This document shows, piece by piece, positions 24,761 through 33,826 of a DNA stretch of 64,000 nt. Made by a program: the position numbers and the translations under genes. This stretch comes from Crocinitomicaceae bacterium. Its GTDB lineage: Bacteria; Bacteroidota; Bacteroidia; Flavobacteriales_D; Crocinitomicaceae. Below the pieces are notes generated by a model. It ran no database searches, was not told the DNA's origin, and saw only the letters and a program-made list of their open reading frames with translations. The stretch spans positions 558,001 through 622,000 of the forward strand of contig JAGYIR010000011.1 of NCBI GenBank assembly GCA_018402525.1, given 5' to 3'. Position 1 is the stretch's first letter. Each line of letters starts with the position of its first letter.

Positions 24761-26295
24761 AAAAGACAGTATCAGTAAACATAAAAGGAATCAACTTCTT
24801 AATCGAAGAAGATGCGTATGAGTTGTTGCAAGACTACTTGGATCGACTTAAAGAAAGCCTGAAAAATGAATCAGGAAGTCAAGAAATTATCGAAGATGTC
24901 GAACTAAGAATTGCCGAAATTTCCAGTTCAAAACTAAGTGACTCAAAAACGGTCATTGAATTAAATGACATCAAAGAAATTTTAGCTGCTTTGGGTGATC
25001 CAGAAGATTTTATCGATGAAGAAAATCAAGATGAAACCGGGGAAAACCAAACTAAAGCCCATGAACAAAATTCAGAAAAACGTCTATTCAGAGATGCAGA
25101 TAATGCTATTCTTGGTGGTGTTTGCGCCGGGATAGCGAACTATTTCAAAATTGATGTCGTTATCATTCGTGCCATATTCATCGTTATTTTCTTTGCCGCT
25201 GGATTTGGAATTCCAGTCTACATCATCCTCTGGTTCATTGTACCAAAAGCAAAAAGCACCATCGATCGCTTACGCATGAAAGGCAGGCCTATAACGGTCG
25301 AAACTGTGCGAGAAGAGGTTGAAAATGCCGCTGAAAACTTCAAGAAAGGATCGCAAAAATTTGCAAACAAGATGCGAAACAACGATCACTACGGACAACA
25401 AGTCTCACGCGCTGGTCGAATTCTAAGCATGCTCCTTGGATTAGGCATCGTGGGTATCGGACTCATTTGGCTGGTTGTATTCATCATTTTTGGAATAGGA
25501 AGCGCACAATTCATTCCTGTCCAAGGTGACTACGGATTTCTTTCTGCCGCTCAATTTGGTGAACTGGTTTTATCGCATAGTTCCGATTACAGTACATTCT
25601 GGTGGGGAGCATTAGTTGCTGGATCTTGCGCTATCATTTTTATGCTATTATTAGGCGCTATGCTTATTTTTAGATTGTACAACAAATGGTCGAAATTGAG
25701 CCTACTTGCTCTGTTTTTGGGAGGTCTAACAGGTTTCATTATGTGTGCAACAGTTGGTATGAGCACTGGAAGGGATTTTATTACCGACGGCGAAATAGAA
25801 CGTGAAATTGGAAGTGTTACCACTGAAAAGTTAATTGTCATACCGAACCTTGAAAAACTGGAAAACATCTCCGAATTTGAGGTAAAAAGCAACGGACAAC
25901 ATGGCTTTATCGAACTGGACGAAAAGTACATTAAAATGCACAGCATCGACTTCAAGTATACACGTTCAGTAGATTCTGCGTTCCATATTCGTCAAAATTT
26001 TCAAGCACGCAGCCACTCGCACAAGGCAGCACTTGCAAAAAGTAAGAATATTCAACATTCTATCGAATTAAGAGGTGATTCACTGATTTTAGATACTGAA
26101 TATAAATTTCCAAGGACCGACAAGTTGAGAAATCAAGAGGTTGAAATCATCATCGAAATACCAATTGGTGGCGAAGTTGTCATTGGAAACCAGATTATCT
26201 CATTTGACACCATCATGAAAGACGATGAAGATTACCATCATTACCGGGAAAAAGGATATCTGAAAGGCAACGGTAATTATCGCCATTATGATTAA
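24757..26295 (+). CDS. PspC domain membrane protein
   Basis: I start at ATG 24757, which overlaps the PadR stop; 512 residues. The cytoplasmic N-terminus (1-90) is acidic and helical (EEDAYELLQDYLDRLKESL), then a PspC domain at about 108-168 (RDADNAILGGVCAGIANYF plus a hydrophobic helix with YIILWFIVPKAKS). Further membrane helices lie near 225-250, 275-305 and 310-335, followed by a C-terminal periplasmic region of about 170 residues resembling beta-helical adhesin-like domains. PspC proteins respond to envelope stress. It ends shortly before a bidirectional terminator. Confidence 0.85.
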   Translation: MKKTVSVNIKGINFLIEEDAYELLQDYLDRLKESLKNESGSQEIIEDVELRIAEISSSKLSDSKTVIELNDIKEILAALGDPEDFIDEENQDETGENQTKAHEQNSEKRLFRDADNAILGGVCAGIANYFKIDVVIIRAIFIVIFFAAGFGIPVYIILWFIVPKAKSTIDRLRMKGRPITVETVREEVENAAENFKKGSQKFANKMRNNDHYGQQVSRAGRILSMLLGLGIVGIGLIWLVVFIIFGIGSAQFIPVQGDYGFLSAAQFGELVLSHSSDYSTFWWGALVAGSCAIIFMLLLGAMLIFRLYNKWSKLSLLALFLGGLTGFIMCATVGMSTGRDFITDGEIEREIGSVTTEKLIVIPNLEKLENISEFEVKSNGQHGFIELDEKYIKMHSIDFKYTRSVDSAFHIRQNFQARSHSHKAALAKSKNIQHSIELRGDSLILDTEYKFPRTDKLRNQEVEIIIEIPIGGEVVIGNQIISFDTIMKDDEDYHHYREKGYLKGNGNYRHYD

Positions 26296-26385
26296 AGTGT
26301 AACTTTTTTGGTGGTACGCAGTCTTACTGAAAATGTTAGGTAGGTTTCATAAAGTGCAGTTTTAGTTTTTTAGTGTGAGACCCTT

Positions 26386-26418
26386 AAAAACGCTCGATTT
26401 ATGTCGGGCGTTTTTTTT
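26386..26418. terminator. Bidirectional intrinsic terminator
   Basis: ACGCTCGA at 26390-26397 pairs with TCGGGCGT at 26404-26411 (one G-T pair) around TTTATG, followed by a run of Ts to 26418. On the minus strand a shorter T tract follows the same hairpin. It separates the convergent PspC and pseudouridine synthase genes. Confidence 0.85.
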
Positions 26419-26420
26419 GC

Positions 26421-27320
26421 TCAAAGTTTTTCACGTATAAGATAATTTACAAATTTAGAAGGTACAGGCAATGAAACTGCAATCAATTCATTTGAAACTG
26501 GATGATTGAATTCCAACGAAGTCGCTGCTAAGAACAAACCCTTATGTAACAACGTTCTACCCTTTACTCCATAAAGTACATCTCCAACGATCGGGTGACC
26601 TATTCCTGCACAATGCTTCCTCAACTGATGAGTGCGCCCAGTTTTCGGAAACAACCGCAGCAACGAAAGAGATTCGTTTCGCAACGATTTAATGTTTTCT
26701 AGAACTTCAAACTCTGTTTCCGCAGAATGATTGTCAACCAACTCAGTAATTATGCCTTTCTCCTTCTCAGGTGTTCCTACAACCACAGCATGATACGTTT
26801 TCTTGATTTCACGCTCTTCAAATAGTTTCGCTAAATCACGATGTGCTCGCATTGATTTTGCAAGAATCACCAACCCTCTTGTAGCTGCATCAAGACGATG
26901 CACCGCCTTCGCCCATTTCAATGCATCGGTTTGTTTGGAAATTTCTAGGCGATCAACCAAAGCATTTTCCAAGGTCTGAAATTGATTTCCATTGACGACC
27001 AATCCAGGAGGCTTGTTCACAATCACAAAGTAATCGTCCTGATAAACGACTTCAATCTCCAAATCAAAATACTTGGGTGACTTATGCTCCAAATCTACCA
27101 GTTCGATAACATCGTTTACACGCAAAAACGTTCCTGTATTTGCCACAACGCCATTATGAATGATTTCATTCCGCTTAATTGCCTTCTTCACTGAGCTGCG
27201 CGTCGCCAATTGAGGAAATAGTCCAACCGTATAATCCACCAACCGTATTGGCGAATCAAGTTTTTCAACACTATGTCTTTCGATTGTAATCACTCGAGTA
27301 AAGATAATAGCCTCTGACAA
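26421..27320 (-). CDS. RluA family pseudouridine synthase
   Basis: A 299-residue RNA-modifying enzyme. An S4-like RNA-binding segment occupies about 25-80 (TRSSVKKAIKRNEIIHNG), and the catalytic domain carries AVHRLDAATRGLVILAKS with the nucleophilic Asp of HRLD-x-x-T-x-G. KTGRTHQLRKHCAGIGHPIVGD is the second family block. Which uridine of rRNA or tRNA is modified is unknown. There is no ATG in the first 100 residues; TTG at 27320 is the best start, with GTG at 27293 as alternative. Confidence 0.88.
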   Translation of the reverse strand: MSEAIIFTRVITIERHSVEKLDSPIRLVDYTVGLFPQLATRSSVKKAIKRNEIIHNGVVANTGTFLRVNDVIELVDLEHKSPKYFDLEIEVVYQDDYFVIVNKPPGLVVNGNQFQTLENALVDRLEISKQTDALKWAKAVHRLDAATRGLVILAKSMRAHRDLAKLFEEREIKKTYHAVVVGTPEKEKGIITELVDNHSAETEFEVLENIKSLRNESLSLLRLFPKTGRTHQLRKHCAGIGHPIVGDVLYGVKGRTLLHKGLFLAATSLEFNHPVSNELIAVSLPVPSKFVNYLIREKL

Positions 27321-27449
27321 TAATCCTAGACAGAGTAAATATTAATTAGTATGACCATTTTGTTCATTTGACTATGTTAATTTTCACAACGGTTGATTCT
27401 ATTCGGTTAGATTTTCATTATGTTTAGGTCCATCAAACTAAATTCTTCT

Positions 27450-27920
27450 ATGAAAAAGAAAATCATTGCAGGGTTGTTCCTGACATTTTCTATTGTGAGT
27501 TACTCACAAGAAAACACAGTATCATCTGGTGGTGAAGCAATTGGCGCTGGTGGATCGGTTAGTTTTTCCGCTGGTCAAATTGATTACATTCATAGTGCAG
27601 GTGCGACTGGAAACGTTCATCAAGGTGTACAACAGCCCTTCGAGTTATTTATTGACAACGTCGGTCTGGAAGCACTTCAATCCGCTGGACTAAATGTTTA
27701 TCCTAATCCAACAACTGAATACTTAATTCTTTCGTTAACGGACCCTTCGAAAGAAATGCATTATCAACTTCATGATATGAATGGCCGAATTGTCATAGCT
27801 GGAAAAATTTCAAGTGAAGCAACGCAAATAGACATGCGACCAATGGCAGCTGGCGGATACATGCTTTCCATTAGCAAGAATAAAGTCGTACTAGAATCAG
27901 TAAAAATTACTAAACAATAA
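27450..27920 (+). CDS. Short T9SS type A sorted secreted protein
   Basis: I start at ATG 27450 (MKKKIIAGLFLTFSIVSYSQ, signal peptide), 156 residues; an ATG at 27420 would add ten. The mature N-terminal half (SSGGEAIGAGGSVSFSAGQI ... GNVHQGVQQPFEL) is a common Bacteroidetes leader to a sorting domain, and residues 75-156 form the type A sorting tail (LNVYPNPTTEYLILSL ... GGYMLSISKNKVVLESVKI). It precedes the tail-fibre-type protein by six bases and is surely cotranscribed with it. Function beyond being secreted is unknown. Confidence 0.8.
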   Translation: MKKKIIAGLFLTFSIVSYSQENTVSSGGEAIGAGGSVSFSAGQIDYIHSAGATGNVHQGVQQPFELFIDNVGLEALQSAGLNVYPNPTTEYLILSLTDPSKEMHYQLHDMNGRIVIAGKISSEATQIDMRPMAAGGYMLSISKNKVVLESVKITKQ

Positions 27921-27926
27921 AAGGAA

Positions 27927-29498
27927 ATGAACTTTAAACACATGAAAAATAGAATCGTAACTGCATTTGCGAGTATCATGATTACTTCGGTGTTATATGC
28001 CCAAGCACCACAAAAAATGTCGTATCAAGCTGTTGTAAGAGACGCTAGTGACCTACTAGTATCCAATACCACTGTGGGAATCCAAATAAGTATACTTCAG
28101 ACGAGTGCTGTCGGTACCGCAGTTTTTATTGAACGGCACACACCGATAACCAACGCGAATGGATTAGCAACAATAGAAATCGGAGCTGGAACACTTGTTT
28201 CTGGAAACTTTGGCACTATCGATTGGGCAGCGGGACCTTACTACATTAAAACTGAAACAGACCCAAACGGGGGAACAGTATATAGTATTAGTGGAACCGC
28301 GCAATTGTTAAGCGTACCCTATGCATTGTACGCAGAAAGCACAGCTGGTAGTTCATTCAGTGGAGACTACAATGATTTGACGAATACGCCGAGTAACGTC
28401 AGTGCATTTACGAACGACGCTGGTTACATTACCAGTCCAAATGACGCAGACAGCGATCCAACAAATGAAATTCAATCACTGTCTTTGGTTGGACAAAACC
28501 TCAGTATCTCAGGCGGTAATATGGTTACGCTGCCAGCAGGAAGTGGCGGAACATTGGATCAAGCGTATGATTTTGGAGGTGCTGGTTTAGGTCGCACCAT
28601 AGCTACAGATGCAGGAGCTGTACAAATCAATAATTCAGGTGCCAATGCCACGGGCTTAGAGGTGAATTCAGGAGTGACTAATTCTACTGGCGTACTTACC
28701 AATGTGTCAGGAATAGGTGTAGGTTTAAGAGCAGAAAGCACGAATCCAAGTAATACTTTTGCGGCAATTCAAGCTAATACAAATAGTTCCGGAACCAGTA
28801 ATTCTGCCATTCTAGGAAATAACGCAGGCGCAGGTTATGGCGTTGCTGGGCAAATCCCCTCAATTGCAACAGGTCAAGCTGGAGTTTATGGTTCTAACCT
28901 CCGAACTACTGGAGGTTACGGAGTACTAGGAGTTGGTTACAACGGTGTCGTTGGTGAGACAATTTATGGAGATGGTTTCGGTGTATACGGAAGTAACACT
29001 GGAGGCACAGGATTGGGTATTGGAAATTACGGTATTGGATTTAACGGGATTTATGGACAAACCACAAATGTCGCTTCAGGATGGTCAGGATATTTCACAG
29101 CAGACATTGGTGTAGAAGGTGCAGGATATGCTGTTGGTGGATGGATCAACGTATCTGACAAAAGATTAAAAAGTAATATCGTTCCAATCCAAAGTGCGTT
29201 ATCAAAACTAAGTCTACTGCAAGGAACTCACTATACGATTACTTCGAAAAGAAGAAACGCACAAGGAGAAGTTGTCGAATCTCAAAGAGAACAGTTCGGT
29301 GTAATTGCGCAAGACGTAGAACCAATTTTCCCTGAAATGGTAAAAGAAAAGGCCATTTTTATTAATGCTGGTGATGAAACATTGTACAAAACGGTTGACT
29401 ATATCCAACTTGTTCCAGTGATGATTGAAGCCATTAAGGAATTGAGTGCAGAAGTAGACGAATTGAAAAAGGAACTGGAGGAGTTGAAAAAACAATAG
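27927..29498 (+). CDS. Secreted tail-fiber-domain protein with S74-type C-terminal chaperone
   Basis: A 523-residue protein with signal peptide (MKNRIVTAFASIMITSVLYA, from M6). The N-terminal domain (APQKMSYQAVVRDASDLLVS ... LLSVPYALYAES, about 25-135) is the usual leader of Bacteroidetes collagen- or tail-fibre-like surface proteins. The middle is Gly/Asn-rich with repeated GVYGSN and GxGVxG units, and the end has SDKRLKSNIVPIQSALSKL ... QFGVIAQDVEPIFPEMV, the peptidase S74 intramolecular chaperone, then a coiled coil. It is not evidence of a prophage. It may trimerise and self-cleave: the S74 Ser sits in WINVSDKRLKSN. Confidence 0.85.
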   Translation: MNFKHMKNRIVTAFASIMITSVLYAQAPQKMSYQAVVRDASDLLVSNTTVGIQISILQTSAVGTAVFIERHTPITNANGLATIEIGAGTLVSGNFGTIDWAAGPYYIKTETDPNGGTVYSISGTAQLLSVPYALYAESTAGSSFSGDYNDLTNTPSNVSAFTNDAGYITSPNDADSDPTNEIQSLSLVGQNLSISGGNMVTLPAGSGGTLDQAYDFGGAGLGRTIATDAGAVQINNSGANATGLEVNSGVTNSTGVLTNVSGIGVGLRAESTNPSNTFAAIQANTNSSGTSNSAILGNNAGAGYGVAGQIPSIATGQAGVYGSNLRTTGGYGVLGVGYNGVVGETIYGDGFGVYGSNTGGTGLGIGNYGIGFNGIYGQTTNVASGWSGYFTADIGVEGAGYAVGGWINVSDKRLKSNIVPIQSALSKLSLLQGTHYTITSKRRNAQGEVVESQREQFGVIAQDVEPIFPEMVKEKAIFINAGDETLYKTVDYIQLVPVMIEAIKELSAEVDELKKELEELKKQ

Positions 29499-29553
29499 CC
29501 ATTCAATTCTGATGCGATTTTATAATCGCTGATGTAGCAAAATCATATTTATG

Positions 29554-29590
29554 GTCGCCTGAAGAATCTTTTTCTCAGGCGACTTTTTTG
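29554..29590 (+). terminator. Intrinsic terminator after the tail-fiber-domain gene
   Basis: A perfect 9-bp stem, GTCGCCTGA (29554-29562) with TCAGGCGAC (29575-29583), a 12-base loop and a following run of six Ts. Confidence 0.9.
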
Positions 29591-29662
29591 TTGAATTCAT
29601 CTGAAAGTTTTGCAGCACAGCAGTTTAATCATTACTTTGGTCTTCTCTTAAAACAGACTTAC

Positions 29663-30751
29663 ATGAAAACTACACCGCTATACGCTATATTGATTCTCAC
29701 CATTTTGCTCTCAGCATCGTGCAAAAAAGGTAAGACCGATGATACAACTCCACCAGACGATAATGGTACGTGTAATTTAGCAGCCATCAACAGTTCATCT
29801 TCCGTACATGGATTTGGAATTTTAGCGAAACTACCAGGAATTTGGAATGGAAGCGTTTATTCACCTACCCCACTTGGCAGTTATCCTGAATGGATTGTAG
29901 ATTTCCGTCCGATTTCTGCCTCACAAGTTTCAGCAAAGAACGAACTGGATTCCATCAACGACATTTTTATGAGCTTTTTCATCGTGAAATATGATTGCTC
30001 CTACAAAGTAGCTTTTCGCAATGGTGGTGGTTTTGCTGGTCAGACTCGAAATTCATACATGCTTATCGATAGTATCAATGAAGGGCCAACAGAATCCTAC
30101 TACCGCTTTTCAGACCCAATCGCTGGTAAAAATCGCGTGTATACTGAAGTGCTCTTTAAACCAGATAGTTTGATAATGCACACGTATACAAATCAGTACA
30201 ACACACTTTCTGAACCTGTTACTCACATGATTTGGCGTGCAAAAATTAAGGATGAAACCTCGGCACAAAATGCGATTAACCATTTCAATTATCCTCAAAA
30301 GCAATTAACCAGAGATTTTTCTACGACATTCAACGGTGCAATAGAAGCGGTTTTCTATTCAGCGGCAGCAGATCCATTTCCTGAGCAGGAACAACCGTAT
30401 CTGGGGAATTCGACGATTAACATCAATGTTACGAATCCGGGGACCGTTGACCCGACCAAGAAAATATTAATCAGCATTACAACGCAACCCCTTTTCCCCG
30501 GAAGTGTGTTTAGTTTAAACAATATGAAATTTCGTTCGCGTTACGTGTTTGTTGATGCGCTAGCGAATACAAGTTTTAATTTCAATTACATGCATCCTGG
30601 TACTTATTACGTGAACGCTATTTACGATAGTAATGGAGATTTCAACTTTTCTACTGGAGATTATATGAACTTTCCTTTTGATGTGCCACTGACCTTATCC
30701 GCAGAGGGAACAGCGAATGCCAACGTGAATATCAATTTTGTAATTCCATAG
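29663..30751 (+). CDS. Lipoprotein of unknown function
   Basis: I start at ATG 29663, after the terminator; 362 residues. MKTTPLYAILILTILLSASC is a lipoprotein signal with the lipid-bearing Cys at 20. A DDTTPPDDNG linker follows, then a globular part rich in aromatic residues, and the last 110 residues (from NSTININVTNPGTVDPTKKI) look like an Ig-type or pre-albumin-like beta domain ending GTYYVNAIYDSNGDFNFSTG. I cannot name the family. It stands alone between terminator and the next lipoprotein gene. Confidence 0.75.
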   Translation: MKTTPLYAILILTILLSASCKKGKTDDTTPPDDNGTCNLAAINSSSSVHGFGILAKLPGIWNGSVYSPTPLGSYPEWIVDFRPISASQVSAKNELDSINDIFMSFFIVKYDCSYKVAFRNGGGFAGQTRNSYMLIDSINEGPTESYYRFSDPIAGKNRVYTEVLFKPDSLIMHTYTNQYNTLSEPVTHMIWRAKIKDETSAQNAINHFNYPQKQLTRDFSTTFNGAIEAVFYSAAADPFPEQEQPYLGNSTININVTNPGTVDPTKKILISITTQPLFPGSVFSLNNMKFRSRYVFVDALANTSFNFNYMHPGTYYVNAIYDSNGDFNFSTGDYMNFPFDVPLTLSAEGTANANVNINFVIP

Positions 30752-30808
30752 TGCTTAATTGAACTTTGTTTCAAGGTTGATGTATATACATTCAAATTGA
30801 ATAAAGTC

Positions 30809-31354
30809 ATGGATAGATTTTTCTTGCTCCTTTTATTGTTCAGTTCTTGTGGAACGACCGAGCCTTTGACTCAGGGTGAATTACAAACTGAAGAAAGCAG
30901 TATAGAGGTCGTACAAGACAGCGTAATTGAAGAAGTCTTTAATGTTCAATTTACCGCACGCCAATACATTCCGTATTGCGGTGGGGCATATCCCAGAGAG
31001 GATCAAATGAATCAATATGCTCAGTTACACGGTGGATTTCTCTTGATCGACCTTCAAACAAATGAAAAATTAGCATTGAACGCTAATCATAAAGATGTCT
31101 TTCGACTTATGCTCTCACCAGGAAAATATGTCATAAAAGAAGAATTTAAAGATGTTCCCTTCAAACAGTTCATGCAACAACAAAGGAAAGGAGGGATGTA
31201 CATGATGCCAGGTACAGACGAATGTTATAAAAATTGGTGGACAACAAATCTAGCAGAATTTGAAATCGTCGAAGGAGGAGAACCACAGACGTTTAATTTC
31301 CAATTAAGCAATAGCTGTTTTACGGGAAACAATCCGTGCGCAATTTACACTTGA
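30809..31354 (+). CDS. Small lipoprotein of unknown function
   Basis: I start at ATG 30809 (MDRFFLLLLLFSSCGTTEPL, lipobox Cys at 14); 181 residues. The mature part has a conserved-looking FTARQYIPYCGGAYP block with Cys near the start, a central RLMLSPGKYVIKEEF strand region and a C-terminal CFTGNNPCAIYT with two Cys, so disulfides are possible. No named domain is recognised. It is convergent with selO, 22 bases away. Confidence 0.7.
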   Translation: MDRFFLLLLLFSSCGTTEPLTQGELQTEESSIEVVQDSVIEEVFNVQFTARQYIPYCGGAYPREDQMNQYAQLHGGFLLIDLQTNEKLALNANHKDVFRLMLSPGKYVIKEEFKDVPFKQFMQQQRKGGMYMMPGTDECYKNWWTTNLAEFEIVEGGEPQTFNFQLSNSCFTGNNPCAIYT

Positions 31355-31376
31355 CCATATCCTCCTTGATAAAGGT

Positions 31377-32945
31377 TTAGGAACTACACGACAGCATAGA
31401 ACTTCCAACCTTGTCCTTTGCCCAATCTGGTCGCTTAACAAACCACTTTTCCATCTCAGGTTGTTCATCGTAGGGATTCTTTAATAGCTTGTACAGTTCA
31501 TCAATCAGTTTATAATTTCCTTTGTCCGCATCGTCGATTGCCAATTGTGCCATGTAATTTCGAAGCACGTATTTGGGATTGATTCGATTCATTCGTCGGA
31601 TGCGCTCTTCTGTTGTTAACGTTTCAACCGACAATCGATTTGAGTACAACCTTAACCATTTTTCCCAGCGGTCTTGATATGGTTTAAACTCTTCCGCTGT
31701 CAAATAGGAAGTTGAAGTAATCGTTAGAATGAATTCTCCCGATTTCTCTAGATCAAAAGAATTCAATTGTCGAAAAAACAACGTCATGTCAATTTGAGAA
31801 ACCATCATCAACACCTGCAATTCTTTGATTAACGCCTGGTCGTTGTTGTTTGTTGTGAAAATTCCGAGTTTCGACAACATCATTTCGAGGTATTCAACTG
31901 GAAAGCCTGATCGGTATTCCTCTAACACAGCTTCCAGTGGCGCTGCTTCTTTGATTAACGGAAATAATGCATTTGCGAGTTGGGTTAAATTCCACAATCC
32001 AATCGACGGTTGATTTTCGTAACGATACCTCCTGTGCTCTGCATCGGTGATGTTCGGTGTCCAATCGGGCTCATAACTTTCCAACCAACCATATGGACCA
32101 TAATCGATCGTCAAACCAAGAATGGAGAGATTATCGGTATTCATCACACCGTGTACAAATCCCACCCGTTGCCAGTCCAGCAACATTTTCTTCGTCCTTA
32201 GCATCACTTCTCTAAAAAACGCAATATATGTTTCCTTCGATGGCGAACCGAGCTCAGAATAAAAATGGCGAATTGTGTAATCAACCAAGGTCTTTAAGGA
32301 TTCATGATCTCCTCGAGAAGTGAAAATTTCAAAATTCCCAAAGCGAATAAACGATGGCGCAACGCGACAAACGATCGCTCCTTTTTCTTCGGCAGGATTT
32401 CCATTGTACAGCACATCGCGCATGACTTGATCTCCAGATAACGCCAAAGACAGTGCTCTTGTGGTTGGAACACCCAAATGATGCATCGCCTCACTGCACA
32501 AGTATTCTCGAATGGACGAGCGCAACACCGCATTTCCATCTGCACCTCTTGAATACGGCGTTCTTCCCGATCCTTTGAGTTGCAACGCCCATCGGTTGGA
32601 ATTGAATTCAATCTCTCCAATATTGATTGCTCGACCATCACCTAATTGCCCTGCCCAATGTCCAAATTGATGTCCCCCGTAACACATCGCATACGGTCGA
32701 CTATTCGGTAAATTCAATTTTCCCGTGACAACATGTAAAAATTCGGGTGATTCAGTCTCCTCCAGTCCCAATTCAGTAGCCATTTCATGAGAAACATGGA
32801 TCAATGTAGGATTTGATGGAATTGCTGGTTGAACAAACGAATAACAGGCCTTTTCGACTTGGCGCGGCGTGTTGACCTCATTCAAATCCGCAGGCAATTC
32901 ATCGATGAACGTATTATTGACGTTGGATGTTAATATTGTGGGCAT
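31377..32945 (-). CDS. selO: SelO/YdiU family protein adenylyltransferase
   Basis: A 522-residue pseudokinase-fold enzyme that transfers AMP to protein side chains (established for SelO). GGHQFGHWAGQLGDGRAI near 90-107, LKGSGRTPYSRGADGNAV with K124, and MNTDNLSILGLTIDYGPYGW with the metal-binding Asn/Asp are the family blocks. The C-terminus ends SMLSCSS, where the Cys replaces the selenocysteine of animal SelO and may act in redox control. Length is normal. proC starts 24 bases upstream on the same strand, so the pair may be cotranscribed. Confidence 0.92.
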   Translation of the reverse strand: MPTILTSNVNNTFIDELPADLNEVNTPRQVEKACYSFVQPAIPSNPTLIHVSHEMATELGLEETESPEFLHVVTGKLNLPNSRPYAMCYGGHQFGHWAGQLGDGRAINIGEIEFNSNRWALQLKGSGRTPYSRGADGNAVLRSSIREYLCSEAMHHLGVPTTRALSLALSGDQVMRDVLYNGNPAEEKGAIVCRVAPSFIRFGNFEIFTSRGDHESLKTLVDYTIRHFYSELGSPSKETYIAFFREVMLRTKKMLLDWQRVGFVHGVMNTDNLSILGLTIDYGPYGWLESYEPDWTPNITDAEHRRYRYENQPSIGLWNLTQLANALFPLIKEAAPLEAVLEEYRSGFPVEYLEMMLSKLGIFTTNNNDQALIKELQVLMMVSQIDMTLFFRQLNSFDLEKSGEFILTITSTSYLTAEEFKPYQDRWEKWLRLYSNRLSVETLTTEERIRRMNRINPKYVLRNYMAQLAIDDADKGNYKLIDELYKLLKNPYDEQPEMEKWFVKRPDWAKDKVGSSMLSCSS

Positions 32946-32969
32946 ATTGATAGACTTATTTTAACTAAG

Positions 32970-33758
32970 TTACTCAATCTTCTCGTAAGAAGCAACCAAT
33001 CCTTTGATGAGCGAAGAACTAAATCCATTGTGCTCCATCTCATTTAATCCAACAATAGTGCATCCTTTTGGTGTTGTGACTTTATCGATTTCAAATTCTG
33101 GATGCTGTCCATTTTTAATCAATAATTCCGAAGCACCTTTTACTGTTTGATTGACAATCGCACTAGCTGTTTTTGCATCGAAACCAATTTGAATTCCCCC
33201 TTGTACCATCGCGCGAATAAAACGCAACACGTATGCAATACCACAAGCACCGAGCACGGTTGCAGCTTCCATCAAATTCTCTTCGATCTCAATTGTATTG
33301 CCAATCGCATCAAAAATTGCCGTCACCTCTTCCCTTTTCTGCTTCCCTATTTCATTTGAACAAATGCACGTGAGTGATTCTCCAACACCAGCTGCCGTAT
33401 TCGGCATGGCACGAAAAATTGGTAAATCGACTTGAATTGCCTCTTGAATTTGTTGCATTGAAATTCCCGTTGCTAACGAAACAATCGTATGCTTATTAGG
33501 TGAAAAATTAGTGCGGAATTGGGTAAGCGTTTCAATAATGTTAAAAGGTTTTAGCGCGACAATTATAATTTCTGATTCACGAATGGCGAGTGCGCTATCC
33601 GTAGTCACAATCAATCTATCGGAAGCCAAATGCTCAATGGACGAAATATTTCTTTTCGTCGCGTAGATGATTGAATCTTCAAAACTGGTGTCGTTTGATA
33701 AACCTTTTAGGATGGAAAGACCGAGATTTCCACAGCCAATGATTGCTATTTTTTTCAT
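32970..33758 (-). CDS. proC: Pyrroline-5-carboxylate reductase
   Basis: A 262-residue enzyme for the last step of proline synthesis (NAD(P)H-dependent reduction of pyrroline-5-carboxylate). The Rossmann motif IIGCGNLGLSILKGL is at 5-19; IFRAMPNTAAGVGESLTCIC near 136-155 and the C-terminal VTTPKGCTIVGLNEMEHNG segment (about 230-248) are the P5C reductase signature. It appears intact and full length. Upstream minus-strand sequence has only an imperfect CTTTG box. It lies between selO and the broken beta-propeller gene. Confidence 0.9.
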   Translation of the reverse strand: MKKIAIIGCGNLGLSILKGLSNDTSFEDSIIYATKRNISSIEHLASDRLIVTTDSALAIRESEIIIVALKPFNIIETLTQFRTNFSPNKHTIVSLATGISMQQIQEAIQVDLPIFRAMPNTAAGVGESLTCICSNEIGKQKREEVTAIFDAIGNTIEIEENLMEAATVLGACGIAYVLRFIRAMVQGGIQIGFDAKTASAIVNQTVKGASELLIKNGQHPEFEIDKVTTPKGCTIVGLNEMEHNGFSSSLIKGLVASYEKIE

Positions 33759-33826
33759 TTTCGAGTTTGTTCAGTTAACAGTACGACAAAGGTCACTATT
33801 ATTTTTGTCTTCGAAAAGGATAAGCG

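Noticed and set aside
27927-29498. Phage tail fiber gene, hence a prophage
   Set aside because: The protein has a signal peptide and the Bacteroidetes surface-protein leader; the S74 domain is shared with secreted proteins, and no other phage gene is near.
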